Source of the DNA: Fusarium oxysporum f. sp. lycopersici 4287
Lineage: Eukaryota; Ascomycota; Sordariomycetes; Hypocreales; Nectriaceae
Reading direction: 5' to 3'
Length of the DNA: 64,000 bases
Assembly (NCBI RefSeq): GCF_000149955.1
Contig: NC_030991.1
Coordinates: forward strand, 3,635,428 to 3,699,427
Of the stretch, positions 45,424-56,502 are shown piece after piece. Position numbers and translations under genes: made by a program. Under the pieces are notes generated by a model. It worked only from the letters and a program-made list of their open reading frames with translations, did not search any database and had not been told where the DNA came from. How positions within the stretch are numbered: the stretch's first letter is position 1; each line of letters opens with the position of its first letter.

Positions 45424-45539
45424 TGGGCATTCTGGGTGTTTGCCAGTTTCCCACCCTACATGAATAACATTACTATTCTTGCGAGTGAAAATTACAATTA
45501 AAGATGAAATTTTGGACACTCAACCTAGAATAAACTGTA
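45424..45539. mobile_element. MITE-1 copy F (left end decayed)
   Basis: The interior (TAACATTACTATTCTTGCG, then ATTAAAGATGAAATTTTGGA) matches copies D, G and H. The right end, CACTCAACCTAGAATAAACT then GTA, is diverged. The left TIR is mostly lost, but GCCAGTTTCCC remains. Confidence 0.7.
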
Positions 45540-45780
45540 TATTATATTTACTAAGAACTTGCTCTGCAGCTATTCTCTCTAGTGCGGTTCGTTCTGCTTC
45601 ACGGACTACTTCTTGAGCGCTTTCTAAGACCATATTCATAATCGAGCATCCCCCTACAAGGTGAAAGATTTCAGTTTCCATAGGGATCGATGCCCGTTTC
45701 AAGTTCTTGTTTTTTACCTTCAAATTAAATTGATAACAGTGATGACAGCATCCCCAAGGGCTGTTCATCTGGCGGTCTTG

Positions 45781-46824
45781 ATGGAAAGACAGCCTTCTGC
45801 TCAGCCAATAGACTTCGATGTTCGTGGTGCCGGGGGAACTACCACCGCCTTTGATCTTGCACTGGGTCATCGCCAGCCCAAGACAGGCCAAGAAGCAGTG
45901 AAGGAGCGTATCAAGGAACTGAATATCGAAAACGGGAGAGTGCACTACGAAGCCGCCTTTTACGCTAATCTGGCGAATAACGTGTTGAGGAATCTGTTTC
46001 CAGTACTACTGTCCCCAATTTCGCTTCTTTGCCTGCTTCTGATGAAAAAAGATCATCTGAAAGATGCTCTTGCTTCTCCCGAGTTGGGGAGATATATAGA
46101 GGGTCTGGCGCTCGGATCAAAGACGGGAAGGACACACAATATAGTGGCTTTGAGCCAAAGTGGTATGGCGTCGCAGACAAGCCCGTCTGCCAGCCCAGTC
46201 AATTCGCCCACGCATCCGCGGGTGGAAGTCCCATTATCTGGAGAGGCAAAGAAGCCTGATCATACACTATACGGTATCATTGTTAGTCTCACAAGGGATA
46301 ATGGCAACATGCGGCAGTCGATTGAACTGAACAAAAATCTAGTCCACGTGGTGTTGATAAAATTGATTCGCGAGGTACGAGAGGCAATTCATGGTATCTG
46401 CGCAGTTATCAATCAAGCCAATATAGTCATTGGGTACGCCAATAACATGTGGCAACGGGACGTCGGTTCAGGGTCAGCAGTGAGATGGCCCAGCCAACTG
46501 AAGCTCCCTACTGCTGATGGCACTGTTCCGAGAAGGAAGAATTCCTTAGTGTGCAGCCTTCAGCCATTATCACTCAGCAGCAGGCAACCTAATTTTAGTC
46601 CAGGACGGGCTGAAAGCAGGTCCACGATTGAGTTAATGCGCCGATACGACATCCTGCAATATCAATCAGCGTGTTACAAATGGTTAATCAATTTGGCAAA
46701 GTTGCAACTCCTGCCAGCAATAGAATACCATCTAGTCGAACTAGTATCAGCCATACGGGATTATAGAACCACAAATCGAAATGCCCGCACGTTACTGCGG
46801 CATAAACTGAGAAGATCCTTTTAA
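45781..46824 (+). CDS. Hypothetical protein, possible pair of compensating frameshifts
   Basis: The ORF is 347 residues from the Met at 45781 (MERQPSAQPIDFDVRGAGGT); an in-frame Met lies further upstream at 45661. I do not recognise the family. Residues ~30-60 are helical (EAVKERIKELNIENGRVHYE). Between about 46008 and 46058 the neighbouring frame reads VPNFASLPASDEK, which looks more natural than the hydrophobic reading in the main frame. It rejoins the main frame at the A6 run, just before DHLKDALASPELGRYIEGLA. A Ser/Pro segment (SQTSPSASPVNSPTHPRVEV) follows, then helical regions such as VLIKLIREVREAIHGICAVI. It may act through protein contacts (inference only). Confidence 0.5.
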   Translation: MERQPSAQPIDFDVRGAGGTTTAFDLALGHRQPKTGQEAVKERIKELNIENGRVHYEAAFYANLANNVLRNLFPVLLSPISLLCLLLMKKDHLKDALASPELGRYIEGLALGSKTGRTHNIVALSQSGMASQTSPSASPVNSPTHPRVEVPLSGEAKKPDHTLYGIIVSLTRDNGNMRQSIELNKNLVHVVLIKLIREVREAIHGICAVINQANIVIGYANNMWQRDVGSGSAVRWPSQLKLPTADGTVPRRKNSLVCSLQPLSLSSRQPNFSPGRAESRSTIELMRRYDILQYQSACYKWLINLAKLQLLPAIEYHLVELVSAIRDYRTTNRNARTLLRHKLRRSF

Positions 46825-47055
46825 GTAAACGAAGCATTCTTGTAAGAAATTGGAAAGGGAGAGAAGAACAAAGTGAAAATTCTCTTAACACGTGATATAG
46901 TCACTTCATGTCATTATGCAGCAGTGATCCCCCAAGGAAGTCAACAACGTCCACATATCTATCTCATAGTTCAGAATATCCTCATAAATCATACAGTAGA
47001 GCTTCTATATATCATCATCGAGTTGTGAACATGTGCCTTTCTCATCACATCTGCC

Positions 47056-47725
47056 TTAACAGGATTCTTTCTCAGCCGCGTCTTTTGTAAGAAGCCTGCG
47101 ATTTTGATTTTCCTGACTCTCCAGATCCTGAACGGCCAGTTGATGTAATCCGATTGATACGCTTATGTTCCTCCGAGCCCATATCGATAATATAGCCAGA
47201 GCGATTAGTAGGAATGGTACTGCGAAAGTCGAGAATGCTGTGAACTCGGAGGGCAGATTACGAGTGTGTAGCAAAAGGGCGCCAGATACGAGTTCCAGTG
47301 CGGCGACTTGTAGTAGGAACTCAGGAATCCAGGACATTGTCAGGTCTGCCATTTCGTACTGGGCCTCTACCGAGCGCGAAGTGCAGTGAACAATGCCAGT
47401 TATCAAGACTGCGGAGATGGCCGTAGATGCGGCGCCAGTCAAGAGGGCCAGCGACACCGCCATAGCCCCGCTTAGTCTATCTGCTCGAGATAGATCAAGA
47501 ATTGTGACCCCTAGCGATAAAATCACGAGCGAACCTATGAAAATGAAAAATGCATGGTAAAAGCGCAAAACTAGGTGAATAGCTCGCAGCAGGCAAGGGT
47601 TTGTTCCTTGATGAACTGCTAGAATTAGCCCATCTTTCTGGTTGTGATTAATTTAGCCACTTACATATGAACATGGCAATAAGGTAGGAAGAGATTTCGT
47701 TTTTCAAGTGGTAATACGGCTTCAT
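47056..47725 (-). CDS. Four-TM membrane protein, two exons
   Basis: Exon 1 (47665-47725) encodes MKPYYHLKNEISSYLIAMFI. The 46-bp intron (47619-47664) has a GTAAGT donor, a GGCTAATT branch and a CTAG acceptor. Exon 2 is 47056-47618. The product is 207 residues. Hydrophobic segments lie at ~40-60 (AFFIFIGSLVILSLGVTI), ~71-94 (AMAVSLALLTGAASTAISAV), ~108-127 (WIPEFLLQVAALELVSGALL) and ~131-148 (FAVPFLLIALAILSI), with a charged C-terminal tail. The layout recalls small fungal MARVEL-like four-helix proteins, but no signature allows a firm call. Confidence 0.6.
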
Positions 47726-48092
47726 TGGCTACGTGCCTCCCCGACAAGCTACATTTAAGTACCTGTATGGTCGGCCAGATGCTCTGCTCAAGTCTCCTCG
47801 CCCTGTATTTTACCATATCTGATAAAGGATAATCCCATTTGCCCCGCAGGTTCGTCGCATTACTACTTGTGTTCTAGATGAGGTCCTACCCATGCTTGAT
47901 AACAAATCTATCTTTGGATTTTGTTTACTACTTATGGGAGAAAAATCCCCGGTCCCAATTAAATCTATCTGGTAGCACATGATGATGAGAGAGCATATGA
48001 GGCATTTAAGCGCAGTGAGGGTGAAGGGAAGCATAATGGAGCTCGAACTCAAAGTTTCCAGCTGAATTATTGTATAGAGGATATGAGGTTAG
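47726..48092. other. Divergent intergenic region
   Basis: No gene is seen. It leads into the MITE pair D/E. Confidence 0.45.
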
Positions 48093-48206
48093 TACAGTAA
48101 ATTTCAGGTTCAGTTTCCCTCCCTATATAAGTAACGGTACTATTTTTGCGGTCGGGAAGAATAATTAAAGACAAAATTCGGGACACTGAACCTGAAATGC
48201 ACTGTA
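48093..48206. mobile_element. MITE-1 copy D
   Basis: It is 114 bp, with left end TACAGTAAATTTCAGGTTCA and right end CTGAACCTGAAATGCACTGT then A. The interior includes CGGTACTATTTTTGCGGTCG. It has perfect-looking terminal arms. Confidence 0.88.
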
Positions 48207-48257
48207 CTGTAACTTGTACAAGATGGCAGAGGAATAAGAGTACCTAAGGTTTGGTTA

Positions 48258-48371
48258 TACAGTGCATTTCGGGTTCATTTTCCAAAATTCCACCTTTGAT
48301 TGCTGTCCTTGCCCGTAAGAATATCAAGATCATTAATATCAAGAGCGAAATTGAACCTCAAATTTCCTGTA
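48258..48371. mobile_element. MITE-1 copy E, inverted relative to D
   Basis: It is 114 bp, with left end TACAGTGCATTTCGGGTTCA and right end TTGAACCTCAAATTTCCTGT then A. The interior matches the reverse complement of copy D. It lies 51 bp from D. Confidence 0.85.
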
Positions 48372-48541
48372 CATTAGTGCAATGGATACAATGGTCCCCA
48401 TTAGAACCATAAGCGAAATTTGGGAATCTCTCCCCGTGGATATATACATATATATACTGAATGGTGTTTCGAATCCTCAATCTTGATTTCACCTCTTGTG
48501 TTAGTATACACAGCCTTGAGCACCTAGAACCATACTCCAAG

Positions 48542-48790
48542 ATGCCCGACACGAACGATACGAGTACGCCTCTGCCGTATACATCATTATCACTGATGAA
48601 CGACGGCACTCTTAAGCTCGTGGACGATCGGAACCGGGCCCTCGCTTGCGAGAATGAAAACCTGAAAGCTAAACGCGACGCCTTGGAGAATGAGATCTCT
48701 TATAGAGAATATATTGTCTCATTACAACACCTGCTAGCCGCTCTAGGGAAAGAGCATATCCAATTGCTGGAAAGTATTACTGGGAAATAG
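48542..48790 (+). CDS. Very small coiled-coil protein
   Basis: This is an 82-residue ORF starting MPDTNDTSTPLPYTSLSLMN. Residues ~30-82 form a continuous amphipathic helix (NRALACENENLKAKRDALEN, then LQHLLAALGKEHIQLLESIT). A longer in-frame reading to 48461 exists but adds only weak sequence. No domain is recognised. The MITE pair D/E lies 170 bp upstream and may form part of its promoter. It could be a real micro-gene or one exon of a lost gene. Confidence 0.4.
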   Translation: MPDTNDTSTPLPYTSLSLMNDGTLKLVDDRNRALACENENLKAKRDALENEISYREYIVSLQHLLAALGKEHIQLLESITGK

Positions 48791-49055
48791 GACATTTTCT
48801 TCTGCTTTAAAGGATAGCCAAAGGAAAGGTACAGGAGCGAGCACATGAGTTTCGTCGGGGATTCTATTGTCGCTTTGGTTTGAAACCTGTCTCTTCGATC
48901 TCTGTTGGCACCATCGCTTGCAATAAAGGCGATAACAGGACAATAAGATATATGGTTCTGATTTTTATCACAAGCTTGTCTACAAGGGTCTAAAACCCCT
49001 TGACATGACGATTAACCAGATTCGGTATTGCACATCGAATCATCGAATTGAATAT

Positions 49056-50081
49056 TTACAAGGGATTGTCCTGATTTCGGGTCTCCGAACCATTTGCTAG
49101 CCTCCGGCTAATGTCGTCATCATCCTGGAGCTGAAATTCGTCTAATTTTTCTAATATGGGCGGTAGAAGATTGTCTATAGTGTCTTTCTGCCACCTAGAT
49201 AGAGCATATTTAGTAATGTATATAATATGAAAAAAGGACTTTTACTTCTCAACTTACTTCTCAATCTTCGACGTTATGAGGTTCATTACGTTTGAGGTTA
49301 TTTCTTCCACCACCTCTCTCTTAATCTCCTCTTTCAATTCTTGCTTCATCCTTGGCGAATGCGACGTCCTGAAAGCAAAGAATCAATCAGGAATAGCCTG
49401 ATAATAAAGTTTCATATTCAAAATCAACTTACTGCTCATACCCGGTTTCGCCGTCGAAATTATTAGCCGTTGACTTTTGCAATCCATATCTAGGGTACCC
49501 AGCTGTTAATCGCTCCAAAAAACATGAATGAAACTTTGGAGAACGAACGGATTGATTTCTGCTGGCGGGATGTCTGGAAAAATGTGCCCATCCAGAATCG
49601 AGGTGCTTTCTGCAAGCCCCGAAAAACCATTATTAAAATCGAACTCATGCTGAAAGCCAAGGTTGCCTTGATTGGGTAGAACCCCAATTGCATTTGCGTT
49701 TGCAATGTCTGAAGGAGTTACCATGTTTGCCTGCGTAATCTGGTGGGAGCCGGGGTTGTAAAGCTGCCCGTTGCTGTGGCGGCCCTGTAAAATGCGGGGT
49801 TGCCGCGAAACAAAAGCATCTTGGGTGTGAGATTGGTCGTACGCCATTGGGATGCTCCCGGGTAGCGACAGGCCGTCATTGGCCTGTCGCTGGCTTGAAA
49901 GATAACCTTGTGCAAGTGGAGATTGGTGAGAGGGTAGATCCTCGCGATGCTGCGAGTTTGAATGGGTAGAAGAATCGACCTGAGATGGACGCGGGTTACC
50001 CTGCGGACCGTTACGATTTTTTCCGGCGCGGCGACTCTCATCGTGCCTTTTTTTAGCCTGGCGCTGGTTTCTTCTTGTCAT
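49056..50081 (-). CDS. Gln/Asn/Ser-rich protein with a C-terminal coiled coil, three exons, one frameshift
   Basis: Exons are 49433-50081, 49258-49368 and 49056-49194. The introns are 64 bp (GTAAGT..TTTCAG) and 63 bp (GTAAGT..TCTAG). The start MTRRNQRQAKKRHDESRRAG is basic and may be a nuclear signal. The middle is disordered (Gln, Ser, His). The C-terminus has charged helices (MKQELKEEIKREVVEEITSN, then WQKDTIDNLLPPILEKLDEF). The frame breaks at the T6 run on the coding strand (49517-49522): one more T joins SFIHVF to LERLTAGYPRYGLQKST and gives about 299 residues. Both introns and the tail are otherwise clean. A regulatory role is possible but unsupported. Confidence 0.55.
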
Positions 50082-52951
50082 TTTTCATATATTAGAAGGA
50101 AGGAGCTTAACAAAAATTGAGTGGCTCAAGGTAAGAAGCAGGGACTACGTCGTGTTTGTTATCTCCTGGCGATGAAGTTGGAATTATTTCATATGTCACG
50201 GGGGGAAACAATTACTGCAAGCCTTTTATTGTTGTTGTCTCTCCCGACAGTTTGGTAAACCCCAATGTGCAGTCATGGGCACGACCAACAAACAGTCAAT
50301 CGAAGCTGGTCTGGTCGGACGTTGACCCTCCTCGACAAGAAAGGGAAGCATATCATTTTATGAGGTAAATTAGTAGTAAAAGAGACATATTAAAACAAAG
50401 TCCTATGTAGGATGTCTAATGCTCGAAGACATGGCCATGCTAGCATTCTTAGAACTTCTCAATCTGATGCTTTTGTCACACGCGCAGGTCTGTCTAGCCA
50501 GGAACCTTGTGTCCGATAACGAACGGGCTCCAAATGTATCACGTATTCCCCACATAAACTCACGCAAGTCCAGTCCCACTCTGTGAAATTGAGCTACTAT
50601 GCACAGTAGCTTTCTTACCCCTGCATCACACAATCACGATGATGGGCTATCATGTCAGGCAGGTGCTCCAGGAACGAATCGTTCTATTATTCACTGTTCT
50701 ACAGACAGCCACGGAACCGCAGGGCTCTCAGCAAAACAGGTTCTCGACCATACGTCTAAATCCCATCGCGTGACCATTAATAGAGGTGACACTTCGCAAC
50801 GATTAGACGATGCTCCACTAACCTTCCACTCCAAGCCTAGTACGGATTAGTTTTTCTTTTCTAAAACCCAACTATCAGAGAAGATTGGCAATACAGTGTT
50901 CAGCACTGTAGAAAAAGTCGCGGCTCAGACCTTTTTGCCTATTATCAGCGAAGGTGTCCTGTACGATATCACCGACATTAGCACTGTGTGATAAGGCCGC
51001 GGAAAGCCTAGCTTCGAGCCAACAGTTAGTAGCCTGGATATGTGCGAAGTCCTTCCTGTTTTGGCACTAGTGTCATGTATCCTCTGTTGGTTGTCCATCA
51101 CACCTTCTTTGAACCAGACAGCGCACTGGTATCTACCGCAAAAGATGAGTTCGACAACTAGCCTCCAATCGAACCGTATGTCAAGCAATGTCTATAGATT
51201 AGTTAGAGTTAGACAGTATACTTGAGGTTTGACTATTATTGGAGCCCTTACCGACTGCCTTGAAAGCGGAAGAGGTTGGGAATTGCCTTTTTTTTTTAGC
51301 GGCTAGATGCATCCACTATGGGTGTGAAATTGTGAACAAAGCAAATAACCTACATATCTGGCTCGGAGAGGATCCTTCCCGATCCGCTCGCCCGAGAAGC
51401 TTGAGCCGTGTCAGATGGACAAACCGTTGTAGGGATCAAGCCCAGTGCATAACGCTCGGACGTATTTAGAAAAAAAAAAGACCCGCGGCAGGCGGGCCGG
51501 CAAGGGGCTGTTGGTGCTACTCGCCAACGGATTGATGGTTATATTAAATGCCGACCATGGGCTAGCTCTTGTCCAACAGATGAAGATACTGTACGCGGTT
51601 TTACCTGAATACACCACCTTATCCTTCAGTACCTGCTGGACCAACAATGCAAATTATCCCTGTCAGAACATGGCCATGAGTCAGGTCAGGGGGCAATTTC
51701 TCTGCCACGAATCTAAAAAAAGCCTTAACCAAGAACAACAGTACCTATCAGGCCCCTTAAGAAGAGTAATGCATTTTTGACGCTAGAAAGGGTAATCTTA
51801 GATGCAGAGATTCTACTAAGATTTTTGCCGAGATCTTGCTATAGTGAAATTCGTCAGGGTAGAAGCAGAAAACTCCAAGCACAAAGCAATGTTCTTTGAA
51901 GCGGGCCCGATTTACCCATTCAGTATTAATAATGATGCATATGGATTCGGAAGCGGCAGCCTAACTCGCATGCACTTGACGTCCCGTGATACATACCGCC
52001 TCACGATCGACGAGCTGTGATGTCAACGACTGGCGGAGTGGAGCCACCCAAGAGCTTAACCCTGCCTAACGCGAGCGAAGCACGGCACGTACTTCCCTGG
52101 ACGGAACATCAATGAAACAATCCTTGCTCGAGGAATAATTGCATAACCCGTCAAGATAATGTAACCAGTTTTCAGATCCTTTGAAGAAGATGACTAATCT
52201 CTAGTATGATCGAGATTCGGCATATATTTATTCATCATTGCGAAAGAGATGAAAAGCAAGACAGATATAATGGATTGAACCTGGAAAAATGATAACGGGA
52301 AAAAGTGTGGCATGGGCCAAAGCTGAACGAATACGACGATGGACGCATTGAATTGGAAAATCCCTCAAACCGTCAAGGGTCAAGATCCTCCCCCCACCGC
52401 CCCACTCTTTCACACATTAGATATATCTCAACAATCATCATTGTCAACGCACCTTGGACCCGACACTCTGGTACCGAGTCTCTGAGTAACCTGATTTTCT
52501 AACCAGCTAACTCGAAACCGCCATGTTGAACATCCGCCCTGTTGCTGTTGGCTTCAGCTGTTGGTTCGACAATGCATGATGCATTATCACCTGGTTTCTA
52601 TCTTTCACAGTTTTTCGTCACATCCGGAGCATCCTTACGATCTGCAGCTTGCGCTCTCCGTTTAGCAATCATGGCCTGTAGGTCCCATATCGGCTATTTG
52701 CCCTCGAGCCCATATGGTTTTTCTTTGCAGAACTGGGAGGCAACATCCTTGGTCCAATATGGAACTGTTTCACAAGGCCGTAGGCCGATGGCCGATGTTG
52801 GAGCTTGGCTGTTGGTTGGTATTGTCTGCACCCCGGCAAGACATATGGAAGTAGGCAAAGTGTCTAGTAGAGAGACTGTCGACTCGTTCCGAGGACTTCG
52901 AAGATGATAATTGCCATCTGCAATTACTGCGACTCTTGATCTGCGGCAAAC
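50082..52951. other. Long stretch, no gene seen
   Basis: Nearly 2.9 kb holds only ORFs under 125 residues with no motif or usable splice pairs. It contains A/T homopolymers near 51290 and 51470 and looks decayed. Confidence 0.45.
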
Positions 52952-54192
52952 ATGGGTGCGCGTAAACCCAACGACTCTGAGGGATACAGGAAGCAAGCCG
53001 TCCGAAAGAGGAGCGAAACAGGAATGAGGAGTGCCTTCCACTTCGCCCAAGATTGCGGGACCCTTGCGGCGTTCTTGTTCTATGATCCCTTTCAGAAAAA
53101 ATACCGGGGTGTTCACAAGAGTCCGCCTGATATGCCAGACCCTGATTGGAATGAAGTGGTAGGCAAAGCACCCAGACCCTGAAAATCGTGCTTCGTAGCG
53201 CTGACAGTAGGGGGCAGATGAAAACGATCATCAGTGAGCAGGTTGTTGAGAATGGTGAGCTTGTGAAGGCCTCCAGCCGAGGACGAAAAAGAACGACAGG
53301 CTCTGCTCGGGCCAAGCCGACAAAGGTGCAGAAATCGATAGGAGATCCGCCTCGACGGCGAGGAAGGCCGCGCAAGAATCCCATCCCACCACAAACACCA
53401 CCTCCCCGCCGCGAATCTGTTGTTGATGTAATCACAGTCGCTGGCGATGAGTCACCTTGTTCATCAGAAAGTAGGCACAGACCTCAGATCCAACAGACCC
53501 CAATCTACGATGCCGGCACTTATCCCGCCCTTGAGATTGAAGAAACGCAAATTTCTTCCGGGTTAGCAAGCCCTGTCCGGGTAGTCTGCACACCACGCAT
53601 TTCGACTTCAGGTGCCCTAAACGAAAGGACTTCTGCATCAGCCGAGGTTAAGGCGCCGAATGATTACGATCGTTCGTCCCGCGCAGACGACAGTGGTAGG
53701 CCTACCCAAGCTGGTCCTTTTGAGTGGATAGGAACAAGCCATACTTGGGGTGACCAATATACTCTCGATGATTTTGGCTTTGGCATTGCCACACCGAAAT
53801 TCGATCCGTTGGCTGAGAGCCACTCAGCCGCGGCTGATGGCCAAGCCCTCGAGCAGCACCGGCATCCCTCGCATGCCAATGACATCCAGGTGCCCGGTGA
53901 AACAACCAACAGCTACTGTGTGCATGGTCCCGACGTACTTGCGACACCGACTTCGCCGCAACAGGCGGTACACCCTACATCTACGACGCCGCCAACGGTG
54001 CGCGGAAGTATGCATGCCGTGACTAGTTCAAATCTTGCGAAGAGAGTCGTCAAGCGACCAAACCGGGCTGAGGTCTTCGCCATGTTGCAAGCAACTCTTG
54101 ACCAATTCAATGCGCGGCATTCCCAAGCGTCTACGGAAATTGGTAAAAAGTATGATATTTGTGTTCCAACTCCCGCTGCTATTATGGTTTGA
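52952..54192 (+). CDS. MADS-like and AT-hook protein, one frameshift
   Basis: The N-terminal frame (52952-53182) reads MGARKPNDSEGYRKQAVRKR, SETGMRSAFHFAQDCGTLAA and FLFYDPFQKKYRGVHKSPPD. This has the shape of a MADS/SRF-type domain (basic arm, long helix, then strand pair). The second frame (to 54192) continues LKIVLRSADSRGQMKTIISE, has an AT-hook core in PRRRGRPRKNP and ends with a helix (NRAEVFAMLQATLDQFNAR). The frames differ by one base near 53178-53180 (CCC). No donor in the right phase exists nearby, so I infer a single missing base rather than an intron. A DNA-binding regulator of about 413 residues is likely. Confidence 0.55.
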
Positions 54193-54801
54193 TGGCATGC
54201 GTTAGCGATATACTTGGATACATACATACTGTTCCAAGGTGCCAGAACAAGACATTCTTTACGACTACTAGTACATGGATTCTAAGTAGAATTATCTTTC
54301 TTTAAGCTGCATATGGCAGAACAAATAAGCCTTTCTTTTCTTCTTTACTTATTTTTTACCTACTATATAACCGTGTGATTCGTGTTGTGACTAAACGAGA
54401 ATAAAGAGTATAGTACCAGATAGTCTAGACCTATTACATTGAAACGTCCGCATGTCTTGATTCGGCGATCTCTTTTGTCACGCAAGAATCTTCTCTAATG
54501 CTCTAAGGCATGTATGCAAAAGCTAGGTAATTTAAGAAGGTCTGGCCTGCTGCTTCGCGAGATTATCATTGGTTAGACACTTGTTGGCGAGGATAATCCA
54601 TGATAAGCTTAATGGCGGGGGCCAGACGTTCGTGGACCTCGAGATCTGTGTTCATATATTCTCCGTTCAGCTCATGTCCTGCTGATATTTGACATTGTAG
54701 GCGTGCAAATAGTAGCAAATCTGAAGACCGAAAAGAGCTTCCTTCAAATTTGTGTCCTATAAATTAGTCGGTATCTCTATGCTCTTACATATCACAAAAC
54801 C
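54193..54801. other. Intergenic, nothing seen
   Basis: This is 3' flank with polyadenylation-like AT-rich DNA and the upstream region of the next small gene. Confidence 0.45.
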
Positions 54802-55179
54802 ATGACAGTGATCCTGAAGCAGAAGTCACTTAAAACTCTAAGGCGAGCTAGAATGAAACTTGCTTCGTCGCATGCACACCGTGGGTTATACCACCTTTTG
54901 ACGGAGGAGCAGGTCGAGCCCTATTCACCTGGCACGTCAGAAAGGAGATGGGAGACGAGCTGTTCCTCACCCGACAGTAAACCGGAAATCCCTATACCGC
55001 CAGTCTGTAGTAACAGTTTAAGGGAGAGTCATAAAGGAATTGAGAACTATTGTAATATTCCCGGTATTGTGATTCACCCGCCACCAGTGGAGGACAGCTC
55101 CAAAGGAACGAAAGAAGACGAGATGGATGTATTGTGTCAACGCGTTAGCGAGCAGCTGAAAGTGTGTTCTGGGCGCTGA
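54802..55179 (+). CDS. Small hypothetical protein
   Basis: This is a 125-residue ORF. It starts with a basic helix (MTVILKQKSLKTLRRARMKL), followed by HRGLYHLLTEEQVEPYSPGT, a Ser/Pro-rich acidic middle and a helix near the end (EDEMDVLCQRVSEQLKVCSG). There is no signal peptide or membrane segment. No family is recognised. The compositional order (basic N-terminus, proline-rich middle, terminal helix) resembles other small genes in the window. Confidence 0.45.
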   Translation: MTVILKQKSLKTLRRARMKLASSHAHRGLYHLLTEEQVEPYSPGTSERRWETSCSSPDSKPEIPIPPVCSNSLRESHKGIENYCNIPGIVIHPPPVEDSSKGTKEDEMDVLCQRVSEQLKVCSGR

Positions 55180-55316
55180 AGGGAAGTATCTAGAGCACAA
55201 GTAAAGCGCAACACATTTAAGTGCTTGGAAGATTCGGAACCACATATTCCTGTTACTATAGATTCTTTTGAGGAGCATAAATAACCTTTTGTCTTTGACG
55301 GCCGTGCTTCCGCTTC

Positions 55317-55927
55317 TTAATATTGTATCTGCATTCGTTCTAACGTCCGTCTGTACTCCTTGCGATATTTCTCTGCCATAAACTTCCGTCAATGAGATTT
55401 TGGCAAACTTTCATGGACTTAGAAAGATCGAGCAAGCGTAAGGACCTGTTTTCCACTCGCAGCTTCGATTTCAACATGGCGCAGTAAAGTTGATCGATCG
55501 AGACTTCAGCTGGCGACTGGATGTTTTGAATATGATGCGGCAAGTCGGCGTCAGCCATCAAACCATAAATACACTGGTTTTCGAAATCAGATAGCCTATG
55601 GTCAAAAAGGTGCCAGAAGGCACTCTTGATGCCTCCAGATGCTTCGAGGAGGCCATGCCCGAGTGCTATTATATGTCCCGTCTGGCCTTGATCCAACGTC
55701 TCTGTTTCTAGCCATTCAGATCTCTCGAAGAATATTTGAAGCATGGATATTTCATCTCGTGCCATCAAGTCTCTCGGCCCTTGGGAGTGGTAATCGGGGT
55801 ATAAGCTGAGAGCCATGATCTGAAGATATAAACAGAACCGGGTCACAGTTGGCCTATCAGCTTCCTGGGCAGAGTGGTCAGCGATATATCGCTCGGGTAA
55901 TCCCCCCTTGAGGGATTTCCGTAGTAT
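55317..55927 (-). CDS. Hypothetical protein, 5'-truncated, one frameshift
   Basis: The frame opens at 55927 without a Met and reads GLPERYIADHSAQEADRPTV, then MALSLYPDYHSQGPRDLMAR, IIALGHGLLEASGGIKSAFW and HLFDHRLSDFENQCIYGLMA. It looks like a genuine globular protein. A stop lies upstream in frame, so the first exon is missing or unrecognised. Near 55384-55385 the frame slips by one base: an added A turns the tail into GKFMAEKYRKEYRRTLERMQ, ending at 55317. I do not recognise the family. A short ORF from the internal Met would start near 55816. Confidence 0.45.
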
Positions 55928-56384
55928 TTAAGCCCACATGCCTTTAAGTTATCACCGAGTGCCTTCCAGTGGGCTAAAAGTCTTTTGGTATGTTGTTGGC
56001 TTCTGTCATTCATGGCTTTGGATATAGTCTTTCCTTTCCTACCTGTTGGTTAAAGTTGCTAACAAAGTATTAACTTAGTTTAGACTCTTTTGTTTATGAA
56101 AAGATATATATGCAGTATGTCAGATGGACGATGAATTTGTGCTATTAGAGCATATCAGCTACTTATCTCTTCTCTTCGTCAAAAGTGGATCCACTTCGCT
56201 CTCATGATGTAACCTGGGCTTTTTTTTTTTTTTTTGACTTGTTGCTAGATGAGCCTTGATGAAGAAATCTTAAATTACATACCCTATATCTTATAACCCG
56301 ATGCTGTGTTAGAAGTGGGCTCTTTAAAACACCCGCCAGCATTCAACCTTTCTTTTTCATTCTTTGCCTCCTTCCCCCCTCAAC
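55928..56384. other. Intergenic, with a T17 run
   Basis: It contains a poly-T tract near 56220-56236 and AT-rich DNA, and leads into the MITE cluster. No gene is seen. Confidence 0.45.
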
Positions 56385-56499
56385 TACATGGGAATTTCAA
56401 GTTTAGTTTCCCTCCCGATATGAGTAATGTTACTGATTTTGGGGGTCAGAACAACGATTAAAGATGAATTTTTAGAAACTGAAACCGAAATACACTGTA
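56385..56499. mobile_element. MITE-1 copy G
   Basis: It is 115 bp, with left end TACATGGGAATTTCAAGTTT and right end AAACCGAAATACACTGTA. The interior matches copy D (GAGTAATGTTACTGATTTTG). Confidence 0.8.
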
Positions 56500-56502
56500 T
56501 AG

